A stretch of 64,000 nucleotides of DNA from positions 62,001 to 126,000 of the forward strand of contig CAYWFX010000001.1 of assembly GCA_964457945.1 (NCBI GenBank), read 5' to 3'. Position 1 is the first letter of the stretch; every line of letters starts with the position of its first letter. Of the stretch, positions 52,802 to 61,671 are shown in pieces. The DNA comes from PHAA01 sp964457945. GTDB lineage: Bacteria; Bacillota; Syntrophomonadia; Syntrophomonadales; Syntrophomonadaceae. The notes under the pieces were generated by a model that was given only the letters and a program-made list of their open reading frames with translations, did no database searches and was not told the DNA's origin. The translations under genes and the position numbers were made by a program.

Positions 52802-53086
52802 CTATCGGTTAATTATGTAAATAAGCAGGATTACCTGCAGCAGCAATATGAGTGGCATCCCCACTCTGAATTTAAGATGGCGGGTTTTATGGCGGAAAGC
52901 ATACATCCCTAATAGCCCTCCCAATGAACCGCCTATGATTGCAGATAAAAGTAAATCCCTCTCCCTTATTCTCCACGCTCCCTTCTGGGACCGCCGTTTA
53001 TCCCAAGCAAATAGACAGAAACTTATAATATTGGTTAGTATAAGGTAGATTAGATAAAATTTTAAACTAATCTCGCTTGGTAACAT
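52802..53086 (-). CDS. DUF1294 small membrane protein
   Basis: 94 residues with two to three membrane helices (FYLIYLILTNIISFCLFAWD and PLILLLQVILLIYII) and the DUF1294 core WDKRRSQKGAWRIRERDLL, GGSLGGLLGMYAFRHKTRH. Function unknown; found in many bacteria, often next to cold-shock or nucleic-acid genes. ATG 53086 preferred (GAGAGG ten bases upstream) over ATG 53095, which overlaps the ribosome site. Confidence 0.9.
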   Translation of the reverse strand: MLPSEISLKFYLIYLILTNIISFCLFAWDKRRSQKGAWRIRERDLLLSAIIGGSLGGLLGMYAFRHKTRHLKFRVGMPLILLLQVILLIYIINR

Positions 53087-53160
53087 GCGTCGCATTCCTC
53101 TCTCTGCCTATTTATTTGCCTCTTCATTCCATTGTAGTTTTGCACAAGTTCACAAGTTGA

Positions 53161-53793
53161 CTAATATTTATCGTTGGGAACAAACCCATCTTCACTCAAT
53201 TCCATCGTTGCTGTTCCTAAGCTAAGGTTTTCAACTTTGGATATAAAATCATCCACCTTATCAACAGCTATCCAAAGCTCTAACCTAACCCGCTCAGAGT
53301 ATTGAATATCTGTTACATGGTCCATTATGCTAGAGAACTGTTTTTCGAAACTGCCATAATGGCTATAATCCAGGGTAACCACTATCTTCTGTGAGTACTC
53401 CATGTTAACAGTCTGAACTGCATCCAGAGCAGATTGAACAGTCTGAGTATATGCCCTTACTAATCCCCCGGTTCCTAGTAAGCTTCCTCCAAAATATCGA
53501 ATTACGATGGCCATGACATCTTCTAAATCCCTCTTCTTAAGAACATTTAGTATTGGCCAACCTGCTGTCCCGCTTGGTTCTCCGTCATCGCTGCACCGTT
53601 CCAATATACTACCATTCTGCCTGTTTATATAAGCAAAACAATAATGATTGGCACCAGGATATTTTTGCTTGGCATCTTGAATTGATTTATCTGCATCTTG
53701 AAGTTGTTTTAGCGGAATTAATATAGATATAAATCTAGATTTCTTTATAATTAGCTCTGCGGTGACGATTTCCTTAACAGTCTTATAGAACAT
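53161..53793 (-). CDS. yigZ: YigZ/IMPACT family protein
   Basis: 210 residues. KKSRFISILIPL, NHYCFAYINRQNGSILERCS, SDDGEPSGTAGWPIL and VIRYFGGSLLGTGGLVRAYT are the conserved UPF0029/IMPACT N-terminal blocks; the C-terminal part is the ferredoxin-like DUF1949 domain. Eukaryotic IMPACT regulates Gcn2 translation control; bacterial members are cytosolic and unassigned. ATG 53793 after AAAGGTTATTACCG. Own unit. Confidence 0.94.
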   Translation of the reverse strand: MFYKTVKEIVTAELIIKKSRFISILIPLKQLQDADKSIQDAKQKYPGANHYCFAYINRQNGSILERCSDDGEPSGTAGWPILNVLKKRDLEDVMAIVIRYFGGSLLGTGGLVRAYTQTVQSALDAVQTVNMEYSQKIVVTLDYSHYGSFEKQFSSIMDHVTDIQYSERVRLELWIAVDKVDDFISKVENLSLGTATMELSEDGFVPNDKY

Positions 53794-53950
53794 CGGTAAT
53801 AACCTTTCATAATTTCATTGTTAATACTTTTTATTACGGCATCTTAAGGAAGCCATAGTAATCTGAAAATCATCTCCTACCATACTGGATTCGATATTAT
53901 TGTCTATTCTACACCTAAGCTGCCCTTTTCTCTTAAAATAAACAACAAAT

Positions 53951-53996
53951 AAAAAGCTTTGTGAGTTCTGATTTCAAGAATACACAAAGCTTTTTT
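53951..53996. terminator. Strong bidirectional terminator
   Basis: AAAAAGCTTTGTG (53951-53963) pairs with CACAAAGCTTTTTT (53983-53996), 19-base loop, with A/T runs giving T tracts on both strands. It ends the DUF3243 gene on the minus strand. Confidence 0.85.
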
Positions 53997-54047
53997 GAGG
54001 GGTGTAATTCAGTTAACGTATGCAATAAAAGCGGGTTTCATAAAGAG

Positions 54048-54320
54048 TTAATGTTTTACATCTGTTTGGAGCATCTTCACTAATAATTTGGTTAGAACCG
54101 CCCGATCTTGATCATCTCCAACCTTCCATAATTCCTGAAGGAGTCTTTGTTCTCTATTTTCAGGGTCAATTGAGGCAGATAGCATGTTTCCCATTTTAAG
54201 GCCTATCTTTTCAATAGTAGTTTGAGACATACCGACAATTTCTGCTAGCGACACTGCTTTGGTAAGAGTCCCCTTCCATTTTTCCCAATGACTAAAAGTT
54301 TCAGATTTATTAATTTCCAT
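54048..54320 (-). CDS. DUF3243 family protein
   Basis: 90 residues. The pattern HWEKWKGTLTKAVSLAEIVG, MSQTTIEKIGLKMGNMLSA and DPENREQRLLQELWKVGDDQ matches DUF3243, a small helical protein usual in spore-forming Firmicutes (YmfJ-like). Function unknown. ATG 54320 follows CTAGAGGGTGAATTAA. It lies downstream of the ku-ligD operon in the same direction, with a 75-base gap, and is closed by a strong terminator; it may be read from the same promoter. Confidence 0.88.
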   Translation of the reverse strand: MEINKSETFSHWEKWKGTLTKAVSLAEIVGMSQTTIEKIGLKMGNMLSASIDPENREQRLLQELWKVGDDQDRAVLTKLLVKMLQTDVKH

Positions 54321-54394
54321 TTAATTCACCCTCTAGATTTATTTTATACTTTTATTATTTCTTAAATTAATAAAAGTATGTGTTATTGATCATC

Positions 54395-55318
54395 TTATCG
54401 TATCTCTGTTTTGCAGTTAATCCCAAGAAGCTCCATGGCTTTCTCCAGTTCCTGACGATCCCTCAAAACTTCTTGAAATTGATCCCCGACCTGGAAACGT
54501 GATAGCACGGTTCGAATCGTAAATTCATCTGGTCGTATAGACTCTAATTCCTGCCACTCGATAGGGGTAGAAACTGTGGCACCATCACGAGGTCGAACGC
54601 TGTAGGGTGCACAAATGGTTTTGCCCAGACCGTTCTGGAGGTAGTCGATGTAAATCCTTTTCCCTCTACGCTGCAGTGATCTCTGTATCGTGGCGATATC
54701 TGGAACTACGTTGCAAATCATTTGGGCAATCGTCTGTGCAAAATTGCGAACCTGGCTATAAGAATAGCGGGATACAATAGGAAGGTAGATGTGTAGACCC
54801 TTTGATCCTGATGTTTTTAAATATACGCGGAGACCGAGTTTGTCCATTAGCTGTTTGAGCAACCGGGCGACGGTAATGATTTCTTCCAGCGTATTTTGTT
54901 CAGAGGGATCAAGGTCAAAAACTATAAAGTCCGGATTATCGATAGTAAATGTTTGCGACATCCAGGGATGAATCTCAATGCAAGCCTGATTGGCCAGCCA
55001 TATCAGATCAGCCTGGGCTTCCACCAGGACATAATGTTTAATTACCCCATCACTCCCCGTCCAGGCAAAAGTATGAATCCATTTCGGCAGATATTTAGGG
55101 GCATTCTTTTGAAAGAAGGAAGCTTCCCCGATGCCGTTGGGATACCGGGTGAAAACTAGCGGACGCTGCTTGAGGTGAGGGCTCATAATGGGAAAAATGG
55201 CTGCATAGTATTCCACTAGATCACGTTTTGTATAGCCTTGTTCAGGCCAGAGAACTCGGTCAAGATTCGTGAGCTTTACTTCCCCGTTTTCAATTGCTGG
55301 CGTTACTGATCCTGCCAT
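54395..55318 (-). CDS. ligD: LigD polymerase/primase domain protein (stand-alone)
   Basis: 307 residues of the archaeo-eukaryotic-primase type. LTNLDRVLWPEQGYTKRDLV, RPLVFTRYPNGIGEASFFQK, catalytic Asp pair in FIVFDLDPSEQNT, KTSGSKGLHIYLPI and the final RTV-L-rich segment are typical of LigD PolDom, which adds nucleotides (preferably ribonucleotides) at ends before ligation. ATG 55318 is preferred (AAAGGAAATGAGC upstream) over ATG 55324. Third gene of ku-ligase-polymerase; in many bacteria these activities lie on one LigD polypeptide. Confidence 0.93.
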   Translation of the reverse strand: MAGSVTPAIENGEVKLTNLDRVLWPEQGYTKRDLVEYYAAIFPIMSPHLKQRPLVFTRYPNGIGEASFFQKNAPKYLPKWIHTFAWTGSDGVIKHYVLVEAQADLIWLANQACIEIHPWMSQTFTIDNPDFIVFDLDPSEQNTLEEIITVARLLKQLMDKLGLRVYLKTSGSKGLHIYLPIVSRYSYSQVRNFAQTIAQMICNVVPDIATIQRSLQRRGKRIYIDYLQNGLGKTICAPYSVRPRDGATVSTPIEWQELESIRPDEFTIRTVLSRFQVGDQFQEVLRDRQELEKAMELLGINCKTEIR

Positions 55319-55336
55319 GCTCATTTCCTTTCTTTA

Positions 55337-56266
55337 TCAAACGTTGCAGTCTGCATCCGTTGCAGCGATAAACGCTTTTATTACCGGAAATCTCAAATGG
55401 AGTGATTCAGTCCACTCCAAAAACTCTACCAGCACGGCCAAACGAGGTTCGATATAGTGATGGGTTCGCTGAGGCCGCTCGATAAAGGGTGACGAGGCGA
55501 CTTCATATCTGGGCAGTTCCTCAGAGAGCATTTTCAGATGCTCAGAACTTAGACCGTTGGCAGCTTTTCCTGCAAAGCGCAGCTTACCTTCCCTGACTAC
55601 ACCCAGCATAAGGGCATTAACTTTGTTATCTCTTAAGGTATAACCACCTACGAGGCATTTTTGCGTACGGAGGCATTTTATTTTGTACCAATCGCTGTGG
55701 TTCTTCCCAGGACTATAAAGGCTGGCTTTTCTTTTGGCAACTATCCCTTCTAGGCCAGCATTCCGGACAACTTCAAACAAGGTTGTTCCCTCAGAAAAAC
55801 TTTCAACCTGATGAAGATATTCCTTATCAACAAACATCTCAGCCATTTTAGAGATGCGTTCCACCAGGCTTTCCTGTCTTAAATCTCTACCATTAAGATA
55901 CAACAGATCAAATACCATGTAGAAAATCGGCAGCGTTTTACATAAATGCGTAATGCTTAAGGAGGTGCTGCAACGATCCCTTTGCATGATGCGATAAAAG
56001 CTGGGCTTTCCTTCCCGTAGTACAACGATTTCACCATCTAATACAGCGTTTTTCACCCCAGGGAGTCCTGAAAGACTTTGCAATTCTGGATACTGTTCGG
56101 TCCGATTGTTTCCGCGTTTGTTGCTCAAGTACACCGATTTTCCCGAAATAGCTGCGAGCACCCGAACTCCATCCCATTTCACCTGATAGAGAAAGTCTTC
56201 TCTATCAAAGATATCCTCTCTAATGATTGGATCCATGGGTTTGATTCCTGCTAAGAAATGTTCCAT
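55337..56266 (-). CDS. ligD: LigD ATP-dependent DNA ligase domain protein (stand-alone)
   Basis: 309 residues. Adenylation lysine in YQVKWDGVRVLAAI (motif I KxDGxR, about residue 29), motif III FYMVFDLLYLNG, IV EGIVAKRKAS, V WYKIKC and the OB-fold end LRFPVIKAF. This is the minimal LigD ligase without nuclease or polymerase parts. It seals double-strand breaks held by Ku. ATG 56266 starts two bases past the ku stop, showing translational coupling. No phosphoesterase (PE) domain gene is adjacent. Confidence 0.95.
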   Translation of the reverse strand: MEHFLAGIKPMDPIIREDIFDREDFLYQVKWDGVRVLAAISGKSVYLSNKRGNNRTEQYPELQSLSGLPGVKNAVLDGEIVVLREGKPSFYRIMQRDRCSTSLSITHLCKTLPIFYMVFDLLYLNGRDLRQESLVERISKMAEMFVDKEYLHQVESFSEGTTLFEVVRNAGLEGIVAKRKASLYSPGKNHSDWYKIKCLRTQKCLVGGYTLRDNKVNALMLGVVREGKLRFAGKAANGLSSEHLKMLSEELPRYEVASSPFIERPQRTHHYIEPRLAVLVEFLEWTESLHLRFPVIKAFIAATDADCNV

Positions 56267-56268
56267 TA

Positions 56269-57102
56269 CTAGCTACCGGTTCTGGCCCGTTTTCCCTGGC
56301 CGCTTTTCTTTTTCTTGGGATCAATCTTATTCGCCTCTGCCAGTTTGACACTAGCCTTAAGTGCCTCCATCAGGTCAACAACTTTGCCACCCTGCTGCTG
56401 TGGGGTGGGTGTCACGATTTCTTGCCCAGCAATTTTAGCTTCAATCATTTCCCACAAGGCTTTCCGGTAATCATCCTCGTAGCGTGCAGGATCAAAATCG
56501 ATGGAGAGATTCTCGATTAGACTTACTGCCATCTTTATCTCGTTTTCATGCAGCTTCTCCACCCCTATCCCCTTGCCAAGCGAAGCAGGTGATCGTATTT
56601 CATCTGGATAGAAAATGGTCTCCAGAATCAGGTGATTATCTTTTACACGCAAGGCAGCCAGGGATTGTTTAGATCGTATCATGATCTTAGCGATTGCAAT
56701 TTTACCGGTTGTTTTCATGGCCTCTACGATCAGGCTGTAAGCCTTGTCTCCCCCAGGAGAAGGTGAGAGATAATAGCTTTTGTCAAAATATACCGGATCC
56801 ACCTGTTCCAATTTGACGAAGTCTAATATATCTATGGTTTTGGTGTTTTCCTGGGGAATACGTGCTAAATCTTCTTCATTAATAATTACGTAATTCCCCT
56901 TTTGAAACTCATAGCCTTTGACGATCTCGGCTGGTTTTATCTCTTTACTGCATTTCGAACAGACTTTTTGATAGTTTATCGGGGCCATACATTCATGGTG
57001 CAGGTAATGGAATTTGAGATCCTTGTTCTCGGTAGCTACATACATGCTAACCGGGATATTTACCAGGCCAAAACTTACTGCACCTTTCCAAAGTGTTTTC
57101 AA
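56269..57102 (-). CDS. ku: Ku, non-homologous end-joining protein
   Basis: 277 residues, a normal bacterial Ku. KGAVSFGLVNIPVSMYVATE, RCSKCSKEIKPAEIVKGYEF (here CSKCSKE), DFVKLEQVDPVYFDKSYYLS and the lysine-rich tail DPKKKKSGQGKRARTGS, which recruits LigD and binds DNA, are all present. It binds broken ends as a ring-shaped homodimer. Start is TTG 57102, eight bases after AAAGGAG. First gene of the end-joining operon, in spore formers usually switched on in the forespore. Confidence 0.97.
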   Translation of the reverse strand: MKTLWKGAVSFGLVNIPVSMYVATENKDLKFHYLHHECMAPINYQKVCSKCSKEIKPAEIVKGYEFQKGNYVIINEEDLARIPQENTKTIDILDFVKLEQVDPVYFDKSYYLSPSPGGDKAYSLIVEAMKTTGKIAIAKIMIRSKQSLAALRVKDNHLILETIFYPDEIRSPASLGKGIGVEKLHENEIKMAVSLIENLSIDFDPARYEDDYRKALWEMIEAKIAGQEIVTPTPQQQGGKVVDLMEALKASVKLAEANKIDPKKKKSGQGKRARTGS

Positions 57103-57301
57103 TAACGCAGCTCCTTTCCAGGCAATTATTCGAAATTCAGGTTCAATTAAATAGCTATTACATTATGCAAAAAAATTATTCAGTGAATTTTTCCAATTCG
57201 CGATAGATATTCTATCATTCTGCTTACATAATATTTTCCATAAGTAGAGAGATATAAATACAAGGGAATTTATGGAGAAGATATTAGAGATTCATAAAGC
57301 T

Positions 57302-57342
57302 GACGGACGGCCCCTTAAACTAATATTTAGGAGACGTCCGTC
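57302..57342. terminator. Hairpin in the gap between ku and the glycine-zipper gene
   Basis: GACGGACG (57302-57309) pairs with CGTCCGTC (57335-57342), with inner GGCCCC/GGAGAC partial pairing. ATTTTAGC follows on the + strand. It lies about 78 bases past the stop of the minus-strand gene at 57420 and probably ends it, ahead of the ku promoter. The rest of the 57103-57419 gap shows nothing further. Confidence 0.6.
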
Positions 57343-57419
57343 ATTTTAGCTGCTTATTTTTATCCTAGATTCATTTCCTTTTTCACTTAACTTTAATCAA
57401 TAACAGTGAAAATCAGGCT

Positions 57420-57932
57420 TTAATGCACCCGTACGTCTTTAGCGCCGTGATTTCTTAAAATCGAAGCTACTGCGTCAGTTTTGCCTTCATCAGTTTTAAG
57501 AATCATTACCGTATTACCTTCTTTGATCTTGGTCTCATAGAAGTCACTACGTTCTTTGGGAATGCCATAATCAACTAATGCACCAGCAACACTACCAGTT
57601 ACTGCGCCACCTAAGGCAGCAGCTAAAGGTCCCATGGCAACGATTGGTCCTATTCCTGGAATTAATAGAGCTGCGGCGCCTAAAGCTCCTAGAGCTCCTG
57701 CGCCTAGACCTAATCCTGCTAATCCACCTATAGCTCCACCTGTCATCGTGCCACTAGAGAGGTTCTGATTATCAAAACTCATTCCTTTGTTATCTCTACC
57801 TTTACTACCTTCTTTTCTGTCTTTATCATTTCCTAGAATGGAAATCTCGTTGAACCCCTTGTCTTTTAGTTCATTTACTGCTTGCCCTGCTTGATTGCTA
57901 TCTTCAAAATAGCCTATAACCTTTTTTTCCAT
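57420..57932 (-). CDS. General-stress (YflT-like) protein with glycine-zipper segment
   Basis: 170 residues. N-terminal ferredoxin-like YflT domain (KKVIGYFEDSNQAGQAVNEL, FNEISILGND), a long Gly/Ala-rich hydrophobic centre (GGLAGLGLGAGALGALGAAA, about 75-125) able to insert in membranes, and a C-terminal repeat of the first fold (FYETKIKEGNTVMILKTDEG). Proteins like this are stress-induced in Firmicutes; role unknown. ATG 57932 behind GGAGGTTGATATA is preferred to an ATG five codons upstream. Confidence 0.85.
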   Translation of the reverse strand: MEKKVIGYFEDSNQAGQAVNELKDKGFNEISILGNDKDRKEGSKGRDNKGMSFDNQNLSSGTMTGGAIGGLAGLGLGAGALGALGAAALLIPGIGPIVAMGPLAAALGGAVTGSVAGALVDYGIPKERSDFYETKIKEGNTVMILKTDEGKTDAVASILRNHGAKDVRVH

Positions 57933-58107
57933 TATATCAACCTCCAAATATTATTCTATTAATAATATTTGCGTTCTAGCTTAAAATTATTAATAAGGGA
58001 TTTTAAATAAATGTAACATCGAACCTAAAATAGATTATATTTTCTTTAATTTATAAAGTATTAAAGAAATACTTATCCGAGCTAATTTTTTTACCAAAAG
58101 TTGCAGT

Positions 58108-58527
58108 CTATAATATAAACTCACCTGTTATGGGTTGATTTTCAGTGAATACCCAGATACGGCTTCCGATAAAGTTTACAACGATGCCTCCTGCTGTGGC
58201 CGCAATCTTAGCCATCCAAAGATCCATTTGATTTACATCATATAGGATAAAAAGCAGGCTGGATGATACCAGCAAGGAAATACCGTTCAAGATGATAAAC
58301 TTTGCAATCTCAGTGACGTTAGTTTTGCGTTTCACTTGAAACGTCCACTTTCGATTGAGATAGAAACTATTTATTACCCCGGCTGAATAGGAAAGCACCT
58401 GGGCAAACAGGTACGGCAACCCGCCTAGATTCAGGAGAAAAAAAGCTGTAAAGTCTACTGCCGTATTTGCTAATCCAACCGTACAAAAACGCATAAACTG
58501 GATGAATCTGGGTTTGTTATTAAACAC
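58108..58527 (-). CDS. gtrA: GtrA-family membrane protein
   Basis: 139 residues with four membrane helices (FCTVGLANTAVDFTAFFLLN; YLFAQVLSYSAGVINSFYLN; FIILNGISLLVSSSLLFIL; IAATAGGIVVNFIGSRIWVF), the GtrA fold, thought to flip or handle polyprenyl-phosphate sugars. Conserved N-x-Y-x-N-R-K-W-T-F is present (SFYLNRKWTFQV). Start is GTG 58527, overlapping the glycosyltransferase stop by eight bases; GAGG lies nine bases upstream. Works with the GT2 enzyme upstream. Confidence 0.92.
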   Translation of the reverse strand: MFNNKPRFIQFMRFCTVGLANTAVDFTAFFLLNLGGLPYLFAQVLSYSAGVINSFYLNRKWTFQVKRKTNVTEIAKFIILNGISLLVSSSLLFILYDVNQMDLWMAKIAATAGGIVVNFIGSRIWVFTENQPITGEFIL

Positions 58528-59491
58528 TCCATTTTACCTCTTTGAGTTTTACCTTTTCTATTTTTTGCTTTTTCCGAAGGATATATAGGGGTCGGTTTTT
58601 CGTTTCATCATAAATTCTGCCTACATATTCCCCGAGTATCCCAAATAGAATGAGGATCACGCCGTTAAGCAGCATTAGGCAGGCAATAAGTGAGGACAAT
58701 CCAGCAGATGTACTGGCAGTAAATATTTTTTGCCCTAAGGATACAATTAGATAAACAAAACTAACCGAAGAGACCACAAGACCTAGATAGGTGGCCAGCT
58801 TTAACGGTTTATATGAGAAGGAAGTAATCCCATCCATGGAGAAGCGCAGCATTTTCTTAAGTGGATATTTGGTTTCTCCCGCATATCGTTCCTCCCGTAC
58901 ATATTCGATGGCTGTTTGGCGAAAGCCTACCCAGCTGATCAATCCGCGTACAAAGCGATTTTTCTCCCGAATGCTTTGCATGGCTTCACACACTTTACGG
59001 TCCATAAGGCGGAAGTCACCGGTATCAAGGGGAATATTTACTTCTGCCAATGCATCCAGCAGGCGATAGAACAAAGCTGCCGTCCATTTTTTGAACAGGG
59101 TCTCTCCTTTCCTTTGGGAGCGCTTTGCATAGACGACTTCATATCCTTCTTTCCATTTCTCAATCATCAGCGGAATTAACTCGGGAGGATCCTGTAAGTC
59201 GGCATCGATAATCACGATCGCGTCTCCGCGAGCATAATCCATACCTGCGGTAATAGCTATTTGATGCCCAAAGTTGCGGGAGAAGTCAAGCAGCTTTACG
59301 CACTCATCTTTTTCAGCAAATCCTTCGATCAGTTCGGCCGTCCGATCTTCGCTTCCATCGTTGATAAAAAGCAATTCATATGGCTCGTCTACGGATTGCA
59401 TGACGTGGGTTAGCCGATGATAGCTTTCTTGTATAACGGCTTCTTCGTTATAGACCGGAACTATAATTGTATAACGAACGTTTCTTTTCAT
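58520..59491 (-). CDS. gtrB: GT2 family polyprenyl-phosphate glycosyltransferase (GtrB/DPM1-like)
   Basis: 323 residues. GT-A domain with YTIIVPVYNEEAVIQE, LLFINDGSEDRTAEL, VIIDADLQDPPELI (D-x-D), TGDFRLMDRKV; C-terminal pair of membrane helices (LATYLGLVVSSVSFVYLIVS and LIACLMLLNGVILILFGILG). It should load a sugar from a nucleotide donor onto undecaprenyl phosphate on the cytosolic face. ATG 59491 follows CGAGGAGGAGACGAG and is clearly better than an upstream frame start. Operon with gtrA. Confidence 0.94.
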   Translation of the reverse strand: MKRNVRYTIIVPVYNEEAVIQESYHRLTHVMQSVDEPYELLFINDGSEDRTAELIEGFAEKDECVKLLDFSRNFGHQIAITAGMDYARGDAIVIIDADLQDPPELIPLMIEKWKEGYEVVYAKRSQRKGETLFKKWTAALFYRLLDALAEVNIPLDTGDFRLMDRKVCEAMQSIREKNRFVRGLISWVGFRQTAIEYVREERYAGETKYPLKKMLRFSMDGITSFSYKPLKLATYLGLVVSSVSFVYLIVSLGQKIFTASTSAGLSSLIACLMLLNGVILILFGILGEYVGRIYDETKNRPLYILRKKQKIEKVKLKEVKWSV

Positions 59492-59696
59492 CTCGTCTCC
59501 TCCTCGTGTCAGTGTTAGGATTTTGATTTTTGACTTGTTAAATGTTGAGCATAGTTTAACCAATAAATGGCAGACTATGCATAAGTCTTTAATCCTTACC
59601 GTATTTTGAAAAAAAGATGGTTAACTTACAGAGTAGAGGTTTGAGGTATTTTAAAAATGTAGGCTTTAGAAGCAGTACGAGAAGAGGAAGGTTTCA

Positions 59697-61220
59697 ATGC
59701 AATCAGGGGAAAATATAACAAAGTATTTATGGGTTACTTTTGGATTGTTGGCATGGGGTATAATTGCCAATGTGCTTTTCCAATATCCACAGCCTGGGGT
59801 TTCAGATCAAGGAGACTTTGATAGGGTAATGTACGTGTCAGGATTAGAATTAAAGGCAGAGAATGTAAATGACCCCAATTTTGTCAGGTTTCTGGATTAC
59901 ACCGTAACGGACTATAAGATCTCTGATATAACCATATTAAGGCTTGTCGATCGATTGAAAGCAACCAGTATAACTTATTTAATTACATTGGTGAGCTTAA
60001 TATGTAAAGTATTCGGACAGGATACTTTTAAAACAGGATATTTAGCCATTGCTTACGTTATGATGTATGTATTTGCCATGTATATGATAATTAAATATCT
60101 CAATATAAAAAGTGAACTAAAGCTAACATTATTTGTCTTAATAACTTTATTTGTATTCTTAGATGGTAATTATTTAGTGTGGTTTAACAGCTTATATGGC
60201 GAACCAATGATGATAACAACTCTAATGTTATATATTTCTGCATGGGTTTACTATATTCATAACCGAAATGTATTGAAATCTGAAGAGAAGGTATTTGCAA
60301 ATATCATATTTATTTTTATAGCTGCATTCTTGTTTTTAGGTTCTAAAATGCAGGTGTTAACAGCATTGCCAATAATATTGTTTATGTCTATCAAGCTTTT
60401 TGGGGAAAACAGACACTTATTAAAGCGATATCAATTATGGTTATTATGCTTTTTGTTTTGTCTTTTAATAGTCTATTCTGTTAGATTAAATCTCATTAAT
60501 AAAGATATAAGTAAGGATACCCAATATGATTCTGTGTTTTATGGGATACTGAAGGATTCAAAAAATCCAACTCAAGACCTAATAGATATTGGTTTAGACC
60601 CTGATATGGCCGTGGAAGCAGGAAAACATGCTTTTTTAGATAAGGGAGAATATGTGAGGTATGTTCCGCATAGTGAAATTACCCAGAAGGAATTCTACAG
60701 TAAAATAAGCAATATTAAGCTGATAAAATTCTATGTTACTCATCCTGCAAGATTAATACAGGGGATGGAATATACAGCGAGCCAGGCATTTTCAACAAGT
60801 ACACCTTTAGGCAAGTATCAAAAAGAATATAGTGAAACACCTGTGAGGGATTTTAATAGATTTACTTTGTGGTCTTCTTTCAGGGAGCATCAACTTCCCC
60901 ATAATTTATTGTTCTTGATAATAACTTATACTGTTGTTTTAACAGTTTCACTAATTGTATATACAAAAAACAATATATTCCCAGAGGTTAAGGCCAAGAT
61001 ACAGCTTCTATGGGGAGTGATGTTCATCGGTTTGCTCCAATTTCCAATGCCATATATAGGGAATGGGCAGGCTGACACTTCTAAGCAACTCTATTTATTC
61101 AATTTTGTGTTTGATATAATACTAGTTGTTTCAGTCTGCTGGTGCATTAATACATTTATAGACTTTTGTTATTTAAAAAGAAGTCTTAATATGGAGAAAA
61201 ATACGTACTTGAAATCCTAA
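59697..61220 (+). CDS. Polytopic membrane protein, probable GT-C-like glycosyltransferase
   Basis: 507 residues with about ten membrane helices (YLWVTFGLLAWGIIANVLF near the start; LFVLITLFVFLDGNYLVWFN; IIFIFIAAFLFLGSKMQVL; LWLLCFLFCLLIVYSVRLN; three more after 390) and an early outside loop with SDQGDFDRVMY, whose acidic residues suit a GT-C active site. Family not identified with certainty. It is divergent from gtrB/gtrA (205-base gap); a three-part Gtr system normally has GtrA, GtrB and a polytopic transferase of this kind, so it is the likely third member. ATG 59697 follows AGGAAGGTTTCA. Confidence 0.65.
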   Translation: MQSGENITKYLWVTFGLLAWGIIANVLFQYPQPGVSDQGDFDRVMYVSGLELKAENVNDPNFVRFLDYTVTDYKISDITILRLVDRLKATSITYLITLVSLICKVFGQDTFKTGYLAIAYVMMYVFAMYMIIKYLNIKSELKLTLFVLITLFVFLDGNYLVWFNSLYGEPMMITTLMLYISAWVYYIHNRNVLKSEEKVFANIIFIFIAAFLFLGSKMQVLTALPIILFMSIKLFGENRHLLKRYQLWLLCFLFCLLIVYSVRLNLINKDISKDTQYDSVFYGILKDSKNPTQDLIDIGLDPDMAVEAGKHAFLDKGEYVRYVPHSEITQKEFYSKISNIKLIKFYVTHPARLIQGMEYTASQAFSTSTPLGKYQKEYSETPVRDFNRFTLWSSFREHQLPHNLLFLIITYTVVLTVSLIVYTKNNIFPEVKAKIQLLWGVMFIGLLQFPMPYIGNGQADTSKQLYLFNFVFDIILVVSVCWCINTFIDFCYLKRSLNMEKNTYLKS

Positions 61221-61224
61221 CTCT

Positions 61225-61620
61225 TTACACTACTTTTATATAAAAGGATCTTGGACGTGGTCCATCAAATTCACAGAAATAGACCCCCTGCCATGTCCCA
61301 AGAAGCAGGCGGCCAGCGCTTACGGGAATAAGCTCCGATGTGCCTATGGTGCTGGCTTTTAGATGGGCAGCTGAATTGCCTTCCCCATGCCTGTCGCCGG
61401 GGTGAGTCCATGGATACAGCTCATTTAGTCTCAACAAAATGTCATGAACAACGTCGGGATCAGCATTTTCATTGATGGTAATGGCGGCCGTAGTATGTGG
61501 GCAATAAACCAGTACCATACCTTCCTCAATTCTTTCCTGCTTGATTATATCCTGTATATTCCTAGTTATATCAATCATTTGCGTATGTTGCTCAGTCTGT
61601 ATTTGTAATTTATGCAGCAT
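61225..61620 (-). CDS. yjbQ: YjbQ/UPF0047 family protein, canonical subfamily
   Basis: 131 residues. CPHTTAAITINENADPDVVH, HPGDRHGEGNSAAHLKASTI and GTWQGVYFCEFDGPRPRS are the classic YjbQ blocks, with the conserved histidines kept. Family activity: thiamine-phosphate synthase in vitro, natural role uncertain. ATG 61620 follows AAGGAGGTTTTGTTG; two TTG codons precede it in frame. Its stop is only four bases from the convergent + gene, without room for a terminator between them. It differs from the first YjbQ at 16744. Confidence 0.93.
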   Translation of the reverse strand: MLHKLQIQTEQHTQMIDITRNIQDIIKQERIEEGMVLVYCPHTTAAITINENADPDVVHDILLRLNELYPWTHPGDRHGEGNSAAHLKASTIGTSELIPVSAGRLLLGTWQGVYFCEFDGPRPRSFYIKVV

Positions 61621-61671
61621 CAACAAAACCTCCTTCAGTAACGCATCCTGACCTATTTTAGTTCAATCTCA

